Assembly (NCBI GenBank): GCA_015232355.1
Contig: JADFZW010000021.1
Span: 1 to 64,000 of the forward strand
DNA length: 64,000 bases
Direction: 5' to 3'
Origin: Oligoflexia bacterium
Lineage (GTDB): Bacteria; Bdellovibrionota; Bacteriovoracia; Bacteriovoracales; Bacteriovoracaceae
Part shown: positions 41,779 through 54,900 of the stretch, piece after piece
How positions within the stretch are numbered: the first letter of the stretch is position 1
Layout: the number at the start of each line of letters is the position of its first letter
Translations under genes and position numbers: made by a program
The notes under the pieces: generated by a model
The model's input: only the letters and a program-made list of their open reading frames with translations
Told to the model about the DNA's origin: nothing
Database searches by the model: none

Positions 41779-43489
41779 ACTAAGTATATCTCTTCTAGTG
41801 TTAGTGTTTCTTTCATTTACTTTCCCTGCTTTCGGATGTGTTCAAAGTGATGGAGAGTGTATGGTCTCCGGAGTAATTAAAGGACAAGATGATAAACCGA
41901 TAAAGGGTTTAACAGTTGCTCCTTGTGATGATCCGTATGCAAGTACTGTAACTAACAAAAAAGGTGCCTTCGCACTTGAATTTACCATGAATGACAGTGA
42001 AGAAAATGTCCTTTGTATAAGAGGCAATAAAGGTGTGGGAAGAGTAGTTCTTACGGAAAATATGGGTGCTGGCATAAGGCAAAAGAGTGTTCGAACTGGA
42101 TCCATTACCTACCCAGTAGTAACTGTAATAAATCTTCTTCACTTCAACGATGCTCATGGAGCAATCGACAACTTCCCTAAAATCGTTGCTGAAATTAAGC
42201 GACTTAAGAGTGAAAATGCAAATACATTTGTCTTTGATGCCGGTGATAACTTTAGTGGTAATCCTGTGGTTGATCAGGCAAATGATAAGGGCAAACCATT
42301 TTTTGATATACTAAATACAATTCCAATCGATGCTATGGCCATAGGAAATCATGACTTTGATTATGGACAAGATGTTTTAAAGAAAAGAATTGATGAATCT
42401 TCTTTTCCTCTTCTTAGTGCAAACATATCAGTAGTAAATAACAATGCAATTATCGAGCAACCAGCTCCATATAAAGTTCTTAAAACAAACAATGGTCTAA
42501 GGATTGCTGTATTATCTGCGATTGAAACATCAAATAATGGAAGACCATCAACTTTAGCGAAGAATGTTGATGGATTAGATTTTTCAAAAGGCATCGATGC
42601 ACTTTCTAGTTATAGTTTTCTTAAAACTGATACGGATAAAGATAAAAAAGTAGATATGGTTTTAGCGCTTACTCATATCGGTTCAAATGATGACTTTAAA
42701 TTTGCACAAGAGAACTCTTTTGTGGATGTAGTAATTGGTGGCCACTCTCATACTCTTATCATAAAAAATGCCTATAGAAATAATGCAATTATCGCTCAGG
42801 CAGGGGCCAACTTAAGTCATCTAGGAAAGGTGGTAGTGACCTTTACTAATGGAAAGATAACTTCAAAGTTAAATCAAATTGTAGATGTAAAAAATTTAAG
42901 CGTAGAGGATGCTACAGTTCGTGCAATGGTTAATAGATTTAATGACAATCCAATTTTGGCGCAGACGATAGGCATCGCAGATGAGGCCATCTCTGGAAAT
43001 AATGAACTTGGATCATTGATAGCTGATTCAATTGCTGCTGGTGTAGGTGCAGATATTGCTTTTCAAAATAATGGTGGTATTAGAATCAACAATCTTGCAA
43101 AAGGGAAAATCACTTTAAAAAATGCTTACGAGCTTCTTCCATTTGGAAATCAAATTGTACTGATGAATATGACTACAGATGAGATTAAATCTTTAATTAA
43201 ATATTCATTTGAGAAAAGAAAGAGTATCGATTTGCAAGTTTCAGGTATAAAGTATGTTGTTAGCGGAGGTGGTTCGCAGATAGATCTTTTAGATTATAAC
43301 GACAGGCCAATTGCTACAGGGAAGACTTATAAAGTAGCGATGAATGATTATATAGCTACTGGATATAAATTTGATCATCAAGATGCGGGCCAAGCAACAT
43401 ATTTGGCAGATAATGATTTACTGATCAAATTTATAAAAAATAAAGGTAATGTGAATTATTCAGGAGTAAAGAGAGCAAGCACTCGCTAA
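41765..43489 (+). CDS. Secreted 5'-nucleotidase / metallophosphatase (UshA-like)
   Basis: The 574-residue protein begins with a signal peptide (ending FPAFG-C, possibly lipidated). It continues with a short carboxypeptidase-regulatory/Ig-like domain (about 35-105, CMVSGVIKGQDDKPIKGLTV onward). The metallophosphoesterase domain has LLHFNDAHG, FDAGDNFSGN, AIGNHDFDYG and VVIGGHSHT, all binuclear metal ligands. The C-terminal 5'-nucleotidase domain has IADSIAAGVGADIAFQNNGGIR and ELLPFGNQIV. Such enzymes dephosphorylate extracellular or periplasmic nucleotides. The additional N-terminal domain is not usual for UshA. It overlaps the small upstream gene by 14 bp. Confidence 0.93.
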   Translation: MKIFELSISLLVLVFLSFTFPAFGCVQSDGECMVSGVIKGQDDKPIKGLTVAPCDDPYASTVTNKKGAFALEFTMNDSEENVLCIRGNKGVGRVVLTENMGAGIRQKSVRTGSITYPVVTVINLLHFNDAHGAIDNFPKIVAEIKRLKSENANTFVFDAGDNFSGNPVVDQANDKGKPFFDILNTIPIDAMAIGNHDFDYGQDVLKKRIDESSFPLLSANISVVNNNAIIEQPAPYKVLKTNNGLRIAVLSAIETSNNGRPSTLAKNVDGLDFSKGIDALSSYSFLKTDTDKDKKVDMVLALTHIGSNDDFKFAQENSFVDVVIGGHSHTLIIKNAYRNNAIIAQAGANLSHLGKVVVTFTNGKITSKLNQIVDVKNLSVEDATVRAMVNRFNDNPILAQTIGIADEAISGNNELGSLIADSIAAGVGADIAFQNNGGIRINNLAKGKITLKNAYELLPFGNQIVLMNMTTDEIKSLIKYSFEKRKSIDLQVSGIKYVVSGGGSQIDLLDYNDRPIATGKTYKVAMNDYIATGYKFDHQDAGQATYLADNDLLIKFIKNKGNVNYSGVKRASTR

Positions 43490-43526
43490 ATATTTAAGTT
43501 TAGTTATATTTCAAGGGAGGTTTTTT

Positions 43527-43955
43527 ATGAGTAAGCTATTATTTGTTTTTCTTAGTCTGATGGTAATGGATTCAGCGATAGCGATAAGTAATCTACCACT
43601 TCCAGATTATAGGGCCAATGATAATTGCGGTCTCTCCATTCCTACTCAATGTAATGATTCTGGTAAAAACAAAGATAATTTTTGTGATGGACATAGAGAG
43701 TTTTTGGATCTTATTTCCAATGCAAGTAATGTAATTCATTCTGAGAGTTATGTTGTGTGGTGCTGGACACTAATCGAGGAATGGCACAATTGTGAATATC
43801 CAAATCCAAAGCTATATGGTGAATGTCGTGCACTAGCTTCAAAATCAAACTCAATTCTATACACTCAAAACAATAGTAGCTGCACAGATGTTGGTTTTAA
43901 TGCTGCTAAAAATAAATATCTAAATGATTTAGATAGTCGTTGTCAGAATCAGTAA
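43527..43955 (+). CDS. Small secreted cysteine-rich protein
   Basis: The 142-residue protein has a clear signal peptide (MSKLLFVFLSLMVMDSAIA). The mature part of about 120 residues contains eight cysteines, enough for four disulfides, and a Trp-rich VVWCWTLIEEWHNC centre. I find no known family. GGGAGG precedes ATG 43527, 38 bp after the nucleotidase stop. The gene is followed by three GTAATCAAA repeats. A periplasmic or extracellular role is inferred from the signal peptide and cysteines. Confidence 0.65.
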   Translation: MSKLLFVFLSLMVMDSAIAISNLPLPDYRANDNCGLSIPTQCNDSGKNKDNFCDGHREFLDLISNASNVIHSESYVVWCWTLIEEWHNCEYPNPKLYGECRALASKSNSILYTQNNSSCTDVGFNAAKNKYLNDLDSRCQNQ

Positions 43956-43981
43956 TCAAAGTAATCAAAGTAATCAAAGTC
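43955..43981. repeat. 9-bp tandem repeat (GTAATCAAA x3)
   Basis: Three exact copies starting at the stop codon of the Cys-rich gene, in the gap before the two-partner secretion operon. Confidence 0.9.
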
Positions 43982-44084
43982 ACATCAAGTAAATAAAAAA
44001 TGAATGAATTTCTTTTGAAATTAATATACTCTTAGATACTATAATATATTTCTACATTAATTTTAAAAAACTGGGGGATTGTTT

Positions 44085-45929
44085 TTGCGAATTAATCTTA
44101 ATCTTATTCTTGTTTTGATATCGTTAATCTTCACATCATCTTTAGCATATGGACAATCGAAATTAAAAAATGTTGATCGCTTAGGATCCGAGAAGGATTT
44201 TTTTATTTATAAAGGAAATGAAAATAAACAAAGTCCGTTAGTAGTTGAGGGCCTGCAAGATGAGGAGGATGAAAAAGAGAAAGAGAAGATAGAAAAAGAA
44301 GAGCGCGATGAAAAAGCGATGAGTGAAGCTGATGAGCAAAGAGAGTATGGTTATATTACCAATTTGAAGACTATCGCTAAAAATGAAAATAAGATTTATA
44401 TAGAAAAAATAGTATTGGATGGAGTAAGCGTATTTCCTCAGGAGGAATTGGAGAGAGTTTATAAGGATAGTTTAAAAAAGGTTTACTCGCTTATTGAATT
44501 TAAAAGGATGTTAAAGAAGATTACCAGATATTATCGCAAGAATGGATATATGGTGGCCAGAGCGGTAGTGCCTGATCAGAAGCTAAAGGATTATACTGTT
44601 CGAATCCAAATATTAGAGGGAAGATTAGATGATGTTATACTAAAAAATGATGATATCGATCCTGCCCCTGAACGTATCTTTGATTTTGTAAAAGAGCAGA
44701 TGTCTCATTACTTGGTTACTGGCCAAGTTCTTAATCAAAAATTAATAGAGCATTTTTTGGTTTTAACAAATCAACTCTCAGGAGTGGTAGTTAAGACTGT
44801 TCTATCTCCTTCAACAGGTAAAGCTGGTGGAGTAGTGATGACAATAATTATTAAGTATCAAAAGAGTTTTTCTGTTGATTATCAAGTAAACAATCATGGT
44901 GGAACTTATATTGGACAAACATTAGGACAATTAGCGGGGAAATTTTATCATCCAGTGATCATTGGAGATGTTGGTGCAAATGTTGTTAAAACATTATCTG
45001 GTGATGGTATGCTTTATGGACAGATTTTTTGGCAACAATATCTGTATAAGACTGGACTGAAGTTGATTTTAACCTATGATAAATCAAAGACTCACCCAAC
45101 TGGTGGAAAGATGAATCAACTGAATTTAAGAGGTGAGAGTACTGGTTGGATGATTGGAACAACCATGCCTTGGTTGGTTTCATTTTCAAAACTCTATTCA
45201 CTATATTTACGTCTGGTAGAATTCAAAGGGAGCTTGATGTATAATTCATCAGTTACTATCTATGATGATCGCATCGACGTTCTTCGCATTGGAAATAATT
45301 TTAGTTTTTATGGAAGTCCCGATCCCACTAATACTGTTATCATCAATGCTATGTTAAATCTCGAATACTCAAAAGGATTACGATTTACAGACAAAGTATC
45401 AACGAGTGTTTCAAGGATTGGAGCGAAGAGAGATTTTGATAAATTAAATATAGAATTAAATTCGGAAGCTAACTTAAAGACGGATGATCCATATTACACT
45501 TACTTTTTAGTAGGAGGAATTGCTGTTCAAAAATCTTTTCATTCTCTGCTCTCCTCTGAGGAAATGAGCTTTGGTGGACAAGAGTATGGACGTGGTTATG
45601 ATTCAGGAAGTATGAGTGGAGATTCGGGAGTAACGGCGAAAATGGAAGCACATGTAGGCAGAGGAGTTGATAGTCAGGTTATTAAAAAATTAGATTTGTA
45701 TATCTTTTGTGATGCTGGAAAATTATACAACGTAGGAGAGATCACCACACAGATTGATAAACTTAGTGCTATATCCTCTGGTGCTGGAATTAATATGAAT
45801 TTGTTTTTTAACATGAGTGGCAGTTTTTTAGTGGCCAAACCTATTACAAGAGATGAGCAAAATTTAGTTAATGAAGGAAAGAATGGACGACCGCTACGTT
45901 TCTTCTTGTCTTTAGGAGGAAGTTTTTAG
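44085..45929 (+). CDS. Two-partner secretion outer-membrane transporter TpsB (ShlB/FhaC/HMW1B type)
   Basis: About 614 residues with a signal peptide ending SLAYG-Q. After a charged, partly disordered stretch (to about residue 95), a POTRA domain follows (KIYIEKIVLDGVSVFPQEEL, FKRMLKKITRYYRKNGYMVARAVVP) and then a second POTRA (LNQKLIEHFLVLTNQLSGVVVKTVL). The C-terminal half is a beta-barrel of alternating strands, beginning near SVDYQVNNHGG. The last residue is Phe (FLSLGGSF), as in outer-membrane barrels. It translocates the adjacent TpsA. TTG 44085 has GGGGGA six bases upstream and is preferred over TTG 44079. The 36-bp gap to tpsA makes an operon likely. Confidence 0.93.
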   Translation: MRINLNLILVLISLIFTSSLAYGQSKLKNVDRLGSEKDFFIYKGNENKQSPLVVEGLQDEEDEKEKEKIEKEERDEKAMSEADEQREYGYITNLKTIAKNENKIYIEKIVLDGVSVFPQEELERVYKDSLKKVYSLIEFKRMLKKITRYYRKNGYMVARAVVPDQKLKDYTVRIQILEGRLDDVILKNDDIDPAPERIFDFVKEQMSHYLVTGQVLNQKLIEHFLVLTNQLSGVVVKTVLSPSTGKAGGVVMTIIIKYQKSFSVDYQVNNHGGTYIGQTLGQLAGKFYHPVIIGDVGANVVKTLSGDGMLYGQIFWQQYLYKTGLKLILTYDKSKTHPTGGKMNQLNLRGESTGWMIGTTMPWLVSFSKLYSLYLRLVEFKGSLMYNSSVTIYDDRIDVLRIGNNFSFYGSPDPTNTVIINAMLNLEYSKGLRFTDKVSTSVSRIGAKRDFDKLNIELNSEANLKTDDPYYTYFLVGGIAVQKSFHSLLSSEEMSFGGQEYGRGYDSGSMSGDSGVTAKMEAHVGRGVDSQVIKKLDLYIFCDAGKLYNVGEITTQIDKLSAISSGAGINMNLFFNMSGSFLVAKPITRDEQNLVNEGKNGRPLRFFLSLGGSF

Positions 45930-45965
45930 AGAGGAGAAGAATTTTTTTAAGGGGGGATTTTTTAG

Positions 45966-48900
45966 ATGATTTTGCGATCATTTTTATTTTCATTTGTATT
46001 TCTATCATTTTTATTTTTAATGATTAATAACAATTGCTACGCTCTTCCTAGTGATGCTCAAGTGGTGAGTGGGCAAGTTGATATCAGTAAAATAAGTAAT
46101 TCAAGTAATTCGAGTAATTCAAATAATGTTTTAGAGATAAGGCAAAACTCTGCTCAAGGAATTATTGAATGGAACACTTTTAATGTTGCCGCCAATGAGC
46201 ACGTTCGTTTTATTCAACCAAGTGTGGATTCAGTAACTTTAAATAGAGTTGTGGGTTCTTCGGGTGCTTCCATTATCAATGGTCGAGTGAGTGCTAATGG
46301 CAACATCATGCTCATTAATCCCGATGGAATTTTATTTGATAAGATGGCCAGAATTGATGTAGGAGGATTAGTGGCCACCACATCTAATATTTCTAATGAG
46401 GATTTTTTTAAGAGAAATTTTAAGTTTCATAATGATCATTCTTCTCCGCTCAAAGACAAAGATGTCAGCATAATAAATTTAGGAGAAATCAAAACTTCTG
46501 ATGGTGGAAGAATAGTTTTATCTGCACCCAAGATAGAAAATCATAATTTAATAGAGGCAAATGAAGGAGAAGTTACTCTACTTACTAACACTAATTATCT
46601 TTTAAATTATGATGGTCGTGGATTTTTATATCTTAATGTTTTAATTCCTGGAGGAGGCGGTGAGATTACTAACAGTGGAAAAATTCATGCTGATGGTGGA
46701 AAAATTCGTCTTCAACTTGCAGATGCCGACATGGAATCGATCACCAAACATGTGATCAGCATGAATGGTGTGCTAGAAGCAGATAGTGTTGAATATAAGA
46801 ATGGAGAAATATTTCTTTCTGCTGGAAATAGCAAGACAGGTGGTGAAATAAAGCTTGAAGGTGAAGTACGCGCCAGAGGAAATAACAAAGGAGAAGTGGG
46901 CGGAAAAGTTCAATTGCTGGGAAATAGAGTGGGATTATATGATGGTTCTAAAATTGATGTTTCAGGATTTTCAGGTGGTGGAGACATCAGATTAGGAGGA
47001 GAATTTAGTAGTGATTACAGAAGAGTTTATGGAGGAGTTGGACCATTCTCAGATAAAGTTTATCTCTCTGAAAAAGCATTGCTCTTGGCATCTGCAACTG
47101 ACTATGGAGTAGGAGGACGTATTGGAATTTGGTCAGATTCACTCACGCGTGTCTATGGAAGTTTATATGCTACAGGAGGAGAGCGTGGTGGTGCTGGTGG
47201 TTTTGCAGAGGTATCAACAAAAGGTTATCTTGATTTAGAAGCTAAAGGTAAAGGAAAATATGATTTTCGTTCCTTCAATGGAGAGCGTGTTGGTGAGTTG
47301 GTAATTGATCCATATAATATAACAATTTCTACAAACCTTGATGTTGATAGTAATATAAATACTACTGGTACTTCTCCATTTATTACTGTTACTGCTACAG
47401 GTACTTCAGCAATTTTAAGTGTGAAAACTCTTCAGGACACACTAGCGGGCGCAAATGTTACTGTTACAACTACCAGTGGGGATGGTGGAGAATTAGGAAA
47501 CATAACCGTTTCGAATGGTATTACATGGGCATCAGCATTTTCACTTACTTTAAGTTCCTATAATAATCTAGCAATAAATGCAGCGATCTCTTCCACACAT
47601 GCGAGTGGTGCTCTGATATTGAGATACAATAATGCTGGAGGTAATACTAGTGCTACTTTTTCTGCAACATCGACTATTAGTGTTTCAAATTCATCATCTC
47701 TTTCATTATATTGTGGTGGAGCTAATGGAGCTACTTGTGGTGCTGCTACTTTTTCTGGTGTTTTAACTCTAGGAACTTTTACTGCGAATAGTTCAGCTTA
47801 CAATCTCTCTATTACCTCTAATTCCACTATTGGTACTTCTACTTTTAACAACACAGGATCACTCACTCTGGCCCCAGCTGCAGGGACTCTTACTCTTACA
47901 AATGGATTGAGTGCTACTACTCAGTCTGGTGTAAGTTTGGGAGGAATAATAACTACGACCGGTACGGCAGTTAATATAACAAAACCAGTTACTCTTTTAA
48001 GTGCTACAGCTATCACAACTAATAATGGAGCTATATCTTTTGGTTCGACAATTGCTGGTTCTTTTTCTTTAGGATTAACTAATGGTACTGCTGCTGTGGA
48101 TTTTGCTAACACTGTAAATGTAGGATCACTAAACGTTACTGGGACAACTGGTATTATCTCTATTCATAACAATATTACAACAACAGGAGGCACTCAAACA
48201 TATGGAGGAGCAATTGGAGGAGGACCGATTACTCTTGATGGTTCTAATCCTACGTTCTCAGGAACTGCTATTACATTCAATGGTACTGTAAATGGAGCAA
48301 AAACTTTAACAATTGACAATACTGGGATGCTCACTTTTAACGATATTGTAGGAGGATCAACTGCTCTGACTTCTCTAAATATATCAGGCACAGGTAATAC
48401 AACGATAAATACTACGAGTATCACTACCTCTGGTGCTCAAACATATGGGAAAGTACCTGCTCAAGGTGCAACTACTCTTACTCTTAGTCAATCACCGACT
48501 TTCACAACTACAAATAATAGTATTACATTTAATTCTAGTATAGTTGGTTCAGGAATGACATTAACAACAAGTACAGGTAGTGGAGCTATTGTTTTTAATG
48601 GTTCAATCGGTGCGGTCGCTGGCAGACTTCATGCTCCTAGTTTTACAACAACTAGTACATTAACGTTTGGAGATGGTTCAGGGACTGACGTATTTTATTT
48701 TGATCAGGCAATTAGTATCGATGATCCTACTAACTTAGCAGGAACAATAAATACTAGTGCTGGTGCTGTCTCTTTTTCTGCCAATGCTCCAGTTTCTCTC
48801 AAAGCTGACTCTACGATCACTACAAGTGATAATACCATATCTTTTTCTTCGACAATAAATTCTCCTGATACTCAATATGCACTAACATTAAATACTAATG

Positions 48901-51900
48901 GTGATAAAACTGTTACATTTGGTGGTGCTGTTGGAACTACGGCCGCACTAAAAACATTGGCAGTTAACAATGGGACCGGCACTACATCTATTGCTTCTAG
49001 TATATATACAACAGGGTATGATCAATCTTATAGTGGTCCTGCTTCTCTTACAGGGACCGCAACTCTTAAGGGATCAATCATTACATTTTCATCTACTCTC
49101 GGAGGAACTGGAGCGGGAGTGCAAGCTTTAACAATCGAAGGAAATGCTGTCTTTAATGGTATTGTGGGAGGTACAGCTTTAAAGTCTTTAGAGATTAAGG
49201 GCAATACTACTATCAATGTTGGCGCTACCAGTATTACTACTACTGAAGCGCAAACATATGGTTATGCTAATTCAGATAAGACAACTTTAAATGGAGTTAA
49301 TCCAACATTCAACTCCAGTGCTAGCAATGGAATTGTAACATTTCATTCAATTATAGAGGGAGATGTGATCAGTAGAACATTTACCATTTCCTCTGGTAGT
49401 GGAAATATTATTTTTAATGGTTCGATTGGCTCTTCCCTAATTCCGTTCAATGCTCCTACATTAACTACAACAGGGACGTTGACTTTTGGAAATGAGGGAA
49501 AGAATACAGATAAATTTTATTTTAATCAGGGATTATCTTTTGTTACCCCAAGCACTGTTTACTTGGCCGGAGCAATTAATGTAAGTATAGCAGAGGATGT
49601 TTCTTTTACTAACGGAGTAGATATTAAAAAAGACTCATCTATAACCATTGAAGATGCAGGAGACATAGCATTTCTTTCAACTGTTGTCTCTTCAGGAGCA
49701 ACTCATTATTCTTTGAATCTGAGTAATACTGCTGCGACTGTTGATTTTCAAAGCACAGTTGGCGCTGGAGGATCGCCGCTCTCATCTCTTAAGGTATCTT
49801 CAGTTGCGCCTATTTCAATTCATAATAGTATTACTACTGAAGGAACCCAAGAATATGATATGGTCTCGCTTGATGATGTTAATCCTACTTTAACAGGATC
49901 TAAAATAACTTTCAATTATACTCTTAATGGAGGAAAAATTTTAAAGATATCAGGCGATGCTGAATTTAAAGAACAAGTGGGAGGAGGAACTCCGCTAACA
50001 TCTTTAGAGGTAACTGGTAGTACAACAATCAATACTATCAAAATTACAACCACTGAGACGCAGTCATATGGAACTATTGCTGGTACGAACACAACAACTC
50101 TTAGTAGTAATTCAACTCTTAAAACTACAAATTTTTCTGTAACATTTAATTCCATAATTAATGGTAGCGGTAAAACATTGGATGTTGAATGTGGATCTGG
50201 TGATGTAAATTTTAATGGAAATGTAACAGTGGCCACTTTGAATTTTACAGGTCATACCACAGGAGCAGTCTTATTTAGTGGTAATACTACTATTACAACT
50301 CTTTCAAGTATTGCTGCTGCCTATAATATATCTTTTACTGGAAGTACGAATACAATTACAAATAATCCAATTTTTATAAATGGAGGAACATTAACTTTAG
50401 GAAATGGTAATGATGCTTTTAGTTTTACAAATGGATTGACGGTGACTAGTCCGACGGTAAATTTAGCAGGGACAATTTCAAATACTGCTACAATCTTATT
50501 TACAACGGCGGTTTCGATTACGGATGATTCAAGTATTACTACTAACGATAGTGACATAACTTTTAATTCGACAGTTGGATCTGCTGCAAATAAATCTTTA
50601 ACATTGGATACAGGAACTGCCACTGCTGAATTTAAGAATACTGTAGGAGTAGTTGGTGGGCGGTTGTCTTCTCTCTCCTCGAAAGGTAAAACTAAATTCA
50701 GCACCACCGTAGGATTAAGTGTTTTTACGAATGGAAATCAGACTTATGGAGATGGTATCGGTACAGATACGATTACTCTTTTTGGAATAAATCCTGCATT
50801 TGATTCTAGTGTAAATGATGGAACTGTGACATTTAATTCCTCAATAGTAGGAGATGCTGCTGGTAGAACATTAAACGTCAGATCAGATGATGGAAATGTT
50901 ATTTTAAATGGTTCACTTGGTGATAGCAGTAGGTTTTCTACAATGACAATAACTATTACAGGTGCAGGCGTGCTTACTTTAGGAAACGGGGGAGGAGATG
51001 CGTTCTACATTGATAGTGCTATTGATTTAAGTGGTATGAGCAGTGTAAATCTTGGAGGAACAATTGATACTACCTCTGATAATGTTGATTTTAGTACTAC
51101 TTTAAATTTAAATGCCAATTCTACTATTACAACTGTGAATGGAGATATAACGTTTGATTCAACAATTACCTCTACTGGTACTGCCTATACGCTAACTCTT
51201 AATAATGGAACTGAACCAGTAATTTTTAGTGGTGCTGTTGGAACATCAGGAGCGCCACTTGGAACATTGAATGTGGCCGGTAGTGGTGCCATTACTATTT
51301 CAGGAGATGTATATACTAATACTACACCTGTTCAATCTGCTCAAATTTATAGTGGACCAGTTACATTAACAGCAGGAGCAGGCACACGAATATTAAAGGG
51401 ATCATTGGTTACGTTTGCAGAGACTGTTGATGGAAATAAAGATTTAAAAATTGAGGGAAGTGCTGTTTTTAGTGATGATGTAGGAGGAACTTTAATCTCT
51501 CTAGAAGTAACTGGCAGTTCAACTTTTAATACGGATGTTTCTTTTATTACAACAACTGGTAAACAAACTTACGGTACGTCCGCTTCTGATAGTACTACTT
51601 TTAATGTTAATCCAGTCATAAATACTACAGACGCAGAAGTAATATTTAATTCAAATGTGACCGCAGATGTGGCCAATAGGATATTAGATATAAGTACTGG
51701 TACTGAAAATATTACCTTTAATGCTTCCATCGGTGCTGATAATTTAAGATTTAATGCTCCTGTTTTTACTACAACAGGAACTTTAACCTTTGGAAACGGG
51801 ACAGGAGATGCTTTTTATTTTAGTCAAGTTTTGACCATTGATGATCATCTTCATTTAGGAGGCACTATAGATACTAGTGCCGCCGCTGGCACTCTCTCTT

Positions 51901-54900
51901 TTACTAATACAGTTGATCTTAAAGTTAACTCTGCTATCAATACAGATAATGCAAATATAGAGTTCACTCAAGCGATATCTAAATCAGGAGATTTCTCTCT
52001 AGAAATTGATAGTGGTAGTGGCACAGTTGATTTTCAAAGTACTGTGACAGCAGGGTCACTCAATGTGAAGGGAACTGGTGCAATTTCCATTCACGATGGA
52101 ATTTCTACTACAACCACTCAAAGATATAATGGAGATGTTACACTTAATGGTGTTGCAGATGCAGCTATTGAATTTTCTGGATCGACTATTACGTTTGAAA
52201 AAAAATTAGATAATAATATGGCGGTAAAAATTTCAGGAGGTGCTGTTTTTAATGGAGTAGTAGGAACAACTCCTCTTACTTCTCTAGAAGTGACAGTTCT
52301 TACAACTATAAACACTACAGCTATTTCTACTGCGGGTGCTCAATTATATACGGGAGCAACCACACTTTCTAGTGATGTTGGCCTTACTGGTGGAACAATT
52401 ACTTTTAGTAATACACTTGCAAGTGTAGGAGGATTAACATTACCTCGAGCACTTAGTATTACTGGCAACGCTGTTTTTGCTGGAGCAGTAGGAACAGCAG
52501 GAGAAAATGCTCGGTTAGCTTCGATTTTAGTTAGTGGAACAACTAGCATTGGTGCAAGTATAAATACTAGTGGAAATCAAACTTACTCATTGTCAGCTAC
52601 CCTTACAAGTGATGCAACTCTTACTGGTGGAACAATTACTTTCAGTAATACACTTGCAAGTGTAGGGGGATTAACATTACCTCGAGCGCTTATTATTGCT
52701 GGCAATGCTGTTTTTGCTGGAGCAGTAGGAACAGCAGGAGGGAATGCTCGTTTAGCTTCGATTTTAGTTAATGGAGGTGGAATAACTAGCATTGGTGCAA
52801 GTATAAATACTAGTGGAGATCAAACTTATACTGGAGATGCTACTCTTACAGCTGGACCAATTACTCTTACTGTTGGAACAGTTGCGTTTAGTAGTAAGCT
52901 TGATGGAGCTCGAGCTTTAACAATTAGTGGAAATGCTTCGTTTGCTGGAATTGTAGGAACAACAGCTTTATCTTCGTTGCAAGTAACAGGCGACACCTCT
53001 ATTGCAAACAATATCACAACAACAGGAACACAATCTTACGGTACTAATGCGAGTAAAGATGCGAGTAAATTTACTGCCAATACAACCACACTTACTGATA
53101 GCTTAACTCTCAAAACGACTAATTTAAATATAACTTTTAACTCTAAATTAGAGGGAAGTGGCTTTACATTAACTCTAAATAATGGTTCCGGTGATGTTAA
53201 TTTTAATGGATCAGTTGGAGCAGGTGGTGCTTTAAGTATTAATGTTTTTGCACATACAACTCCAGGGACAATTTCTTTTTCAGATACAGTTGCAATCACA
53301 ACGCTAACTACGTCTGCTAATAATTACTCTATATCTTTTACAGGAAGTACAAATACAATTTCAACTTTTGCTGAGTTTTTAAATACTGGAACACTGACAT
53401 TGGGAAATGGTGGTGGTGATAGTTTTACTTTTACCAATGGAATAAATGCCTCTGGGCCAACTGCAGTTAATTTACTTGGAACAATAACTACAACAGCAGA
53501 GACAGCTGCTGTATCCTTTACGAATGCAGTTGCTATTGGTAGTGACATTACGATTACAACAACTAATGGGTCCATAACTTTTACATCAGCTGTGACTGCT
53601 TCTATTAATAATAAATATTTAAAATTGTATAGTGGTAGTGGTGCAGTTACATTTGGGAGTACGGTGACGACGGCCGCTGGGACAGAGCTGTCAGATTTAT
53701 TGGTTAACGTTAGTGATGCTGGTGCAATTACTGGAAGTGGTACAATATCAATTGCGAATAGTATTTCATCGAATGGTAATCAAAAATATGGAGGCAATGT
53801 TTTACTAACCGGTGCTAATGCTACTTTAGCAGGAGGAACAATAGATTTTAAAGGTACAATTAATGGTAATTGTAATCTTACAATAACTGGTAATGCAAAT
53901 TTTGCTGCTGCTATTGGAACGACTCCGCTTGCATCTTTATCTGTATCAGGGGTTGCTACTATTGGTGCTAATGTTACTACAGTTGGTGCTCAAACATATA
54001 GTGGGATGGTAAAACTTCCGGTAACAGGAACAATTACTCTTACAAATGCAGACGCAAATAATATGTTGTTTGCTTCGAAAATATATTGTGCTGGCAATGG
54101 ACTTACTTCAGATTTGATTCTTGTAAATGGTGGTGCTGGTGGAGGAACTGCTACTTTTAGTGAGACAGTAGATGTGAAAAAACTTACGGTGGGAAGTGGA
54201 TTTGCTACTATCAATATTGCAAACAATATCACAACAGATAATACTCAAACGTATAGTTCCCCAACAGTTCTTACTGGTGGTGCTCTTACTACATTGGCTG
54301 CTTCAACTGTTACATTCGCAAATACACTGAGAGGAACAGGTGTAGGAGCTCAAGGATTGAAAGTAGTAGGTGATGCTTCCTTTGCTGGAATTGTAGGAGC
54401 AACTTCATTGGCCAACTTAGAAATAACTGGTGCTACCTCTATAGGTATAGGATGTACAGGAATAACTACCTCTGGTAATCAAACATATAAGGGTGCAACT
54501 ACGCTTGCAGAGGATGTTAATCTTACTAGCACTGCTGTTGGAACAATTAATTTTCAAAGTACATTAAAGGGAGCTAAAGCACTTACTATCACTGGTGCTG
54601 CTGATTTTGATGGAGTAGTAGGAGTTAGTGCCGCCAGTGCGGATAGATTAAGTTCAATTTTAGTTACGGCAGCGGCCAGTATTGGTGCAAACATAATTAC
54701 TAGTGGTAATCAAACTTATCAAGGGGCCACTACCATCAATGGAGATGGAATTTCTTTTACTATCACAGATGCAGTAGCAGAGGTAAATTTTCAAAATATA
54801 CTTGATAGTTCAGTTAGTGCGCGAACACTTACTATCAATGGCAATGCTGATTTTGATGGATTGGTTGGAAATTTGGTTCCGAATGTTACTTCACTAACAG

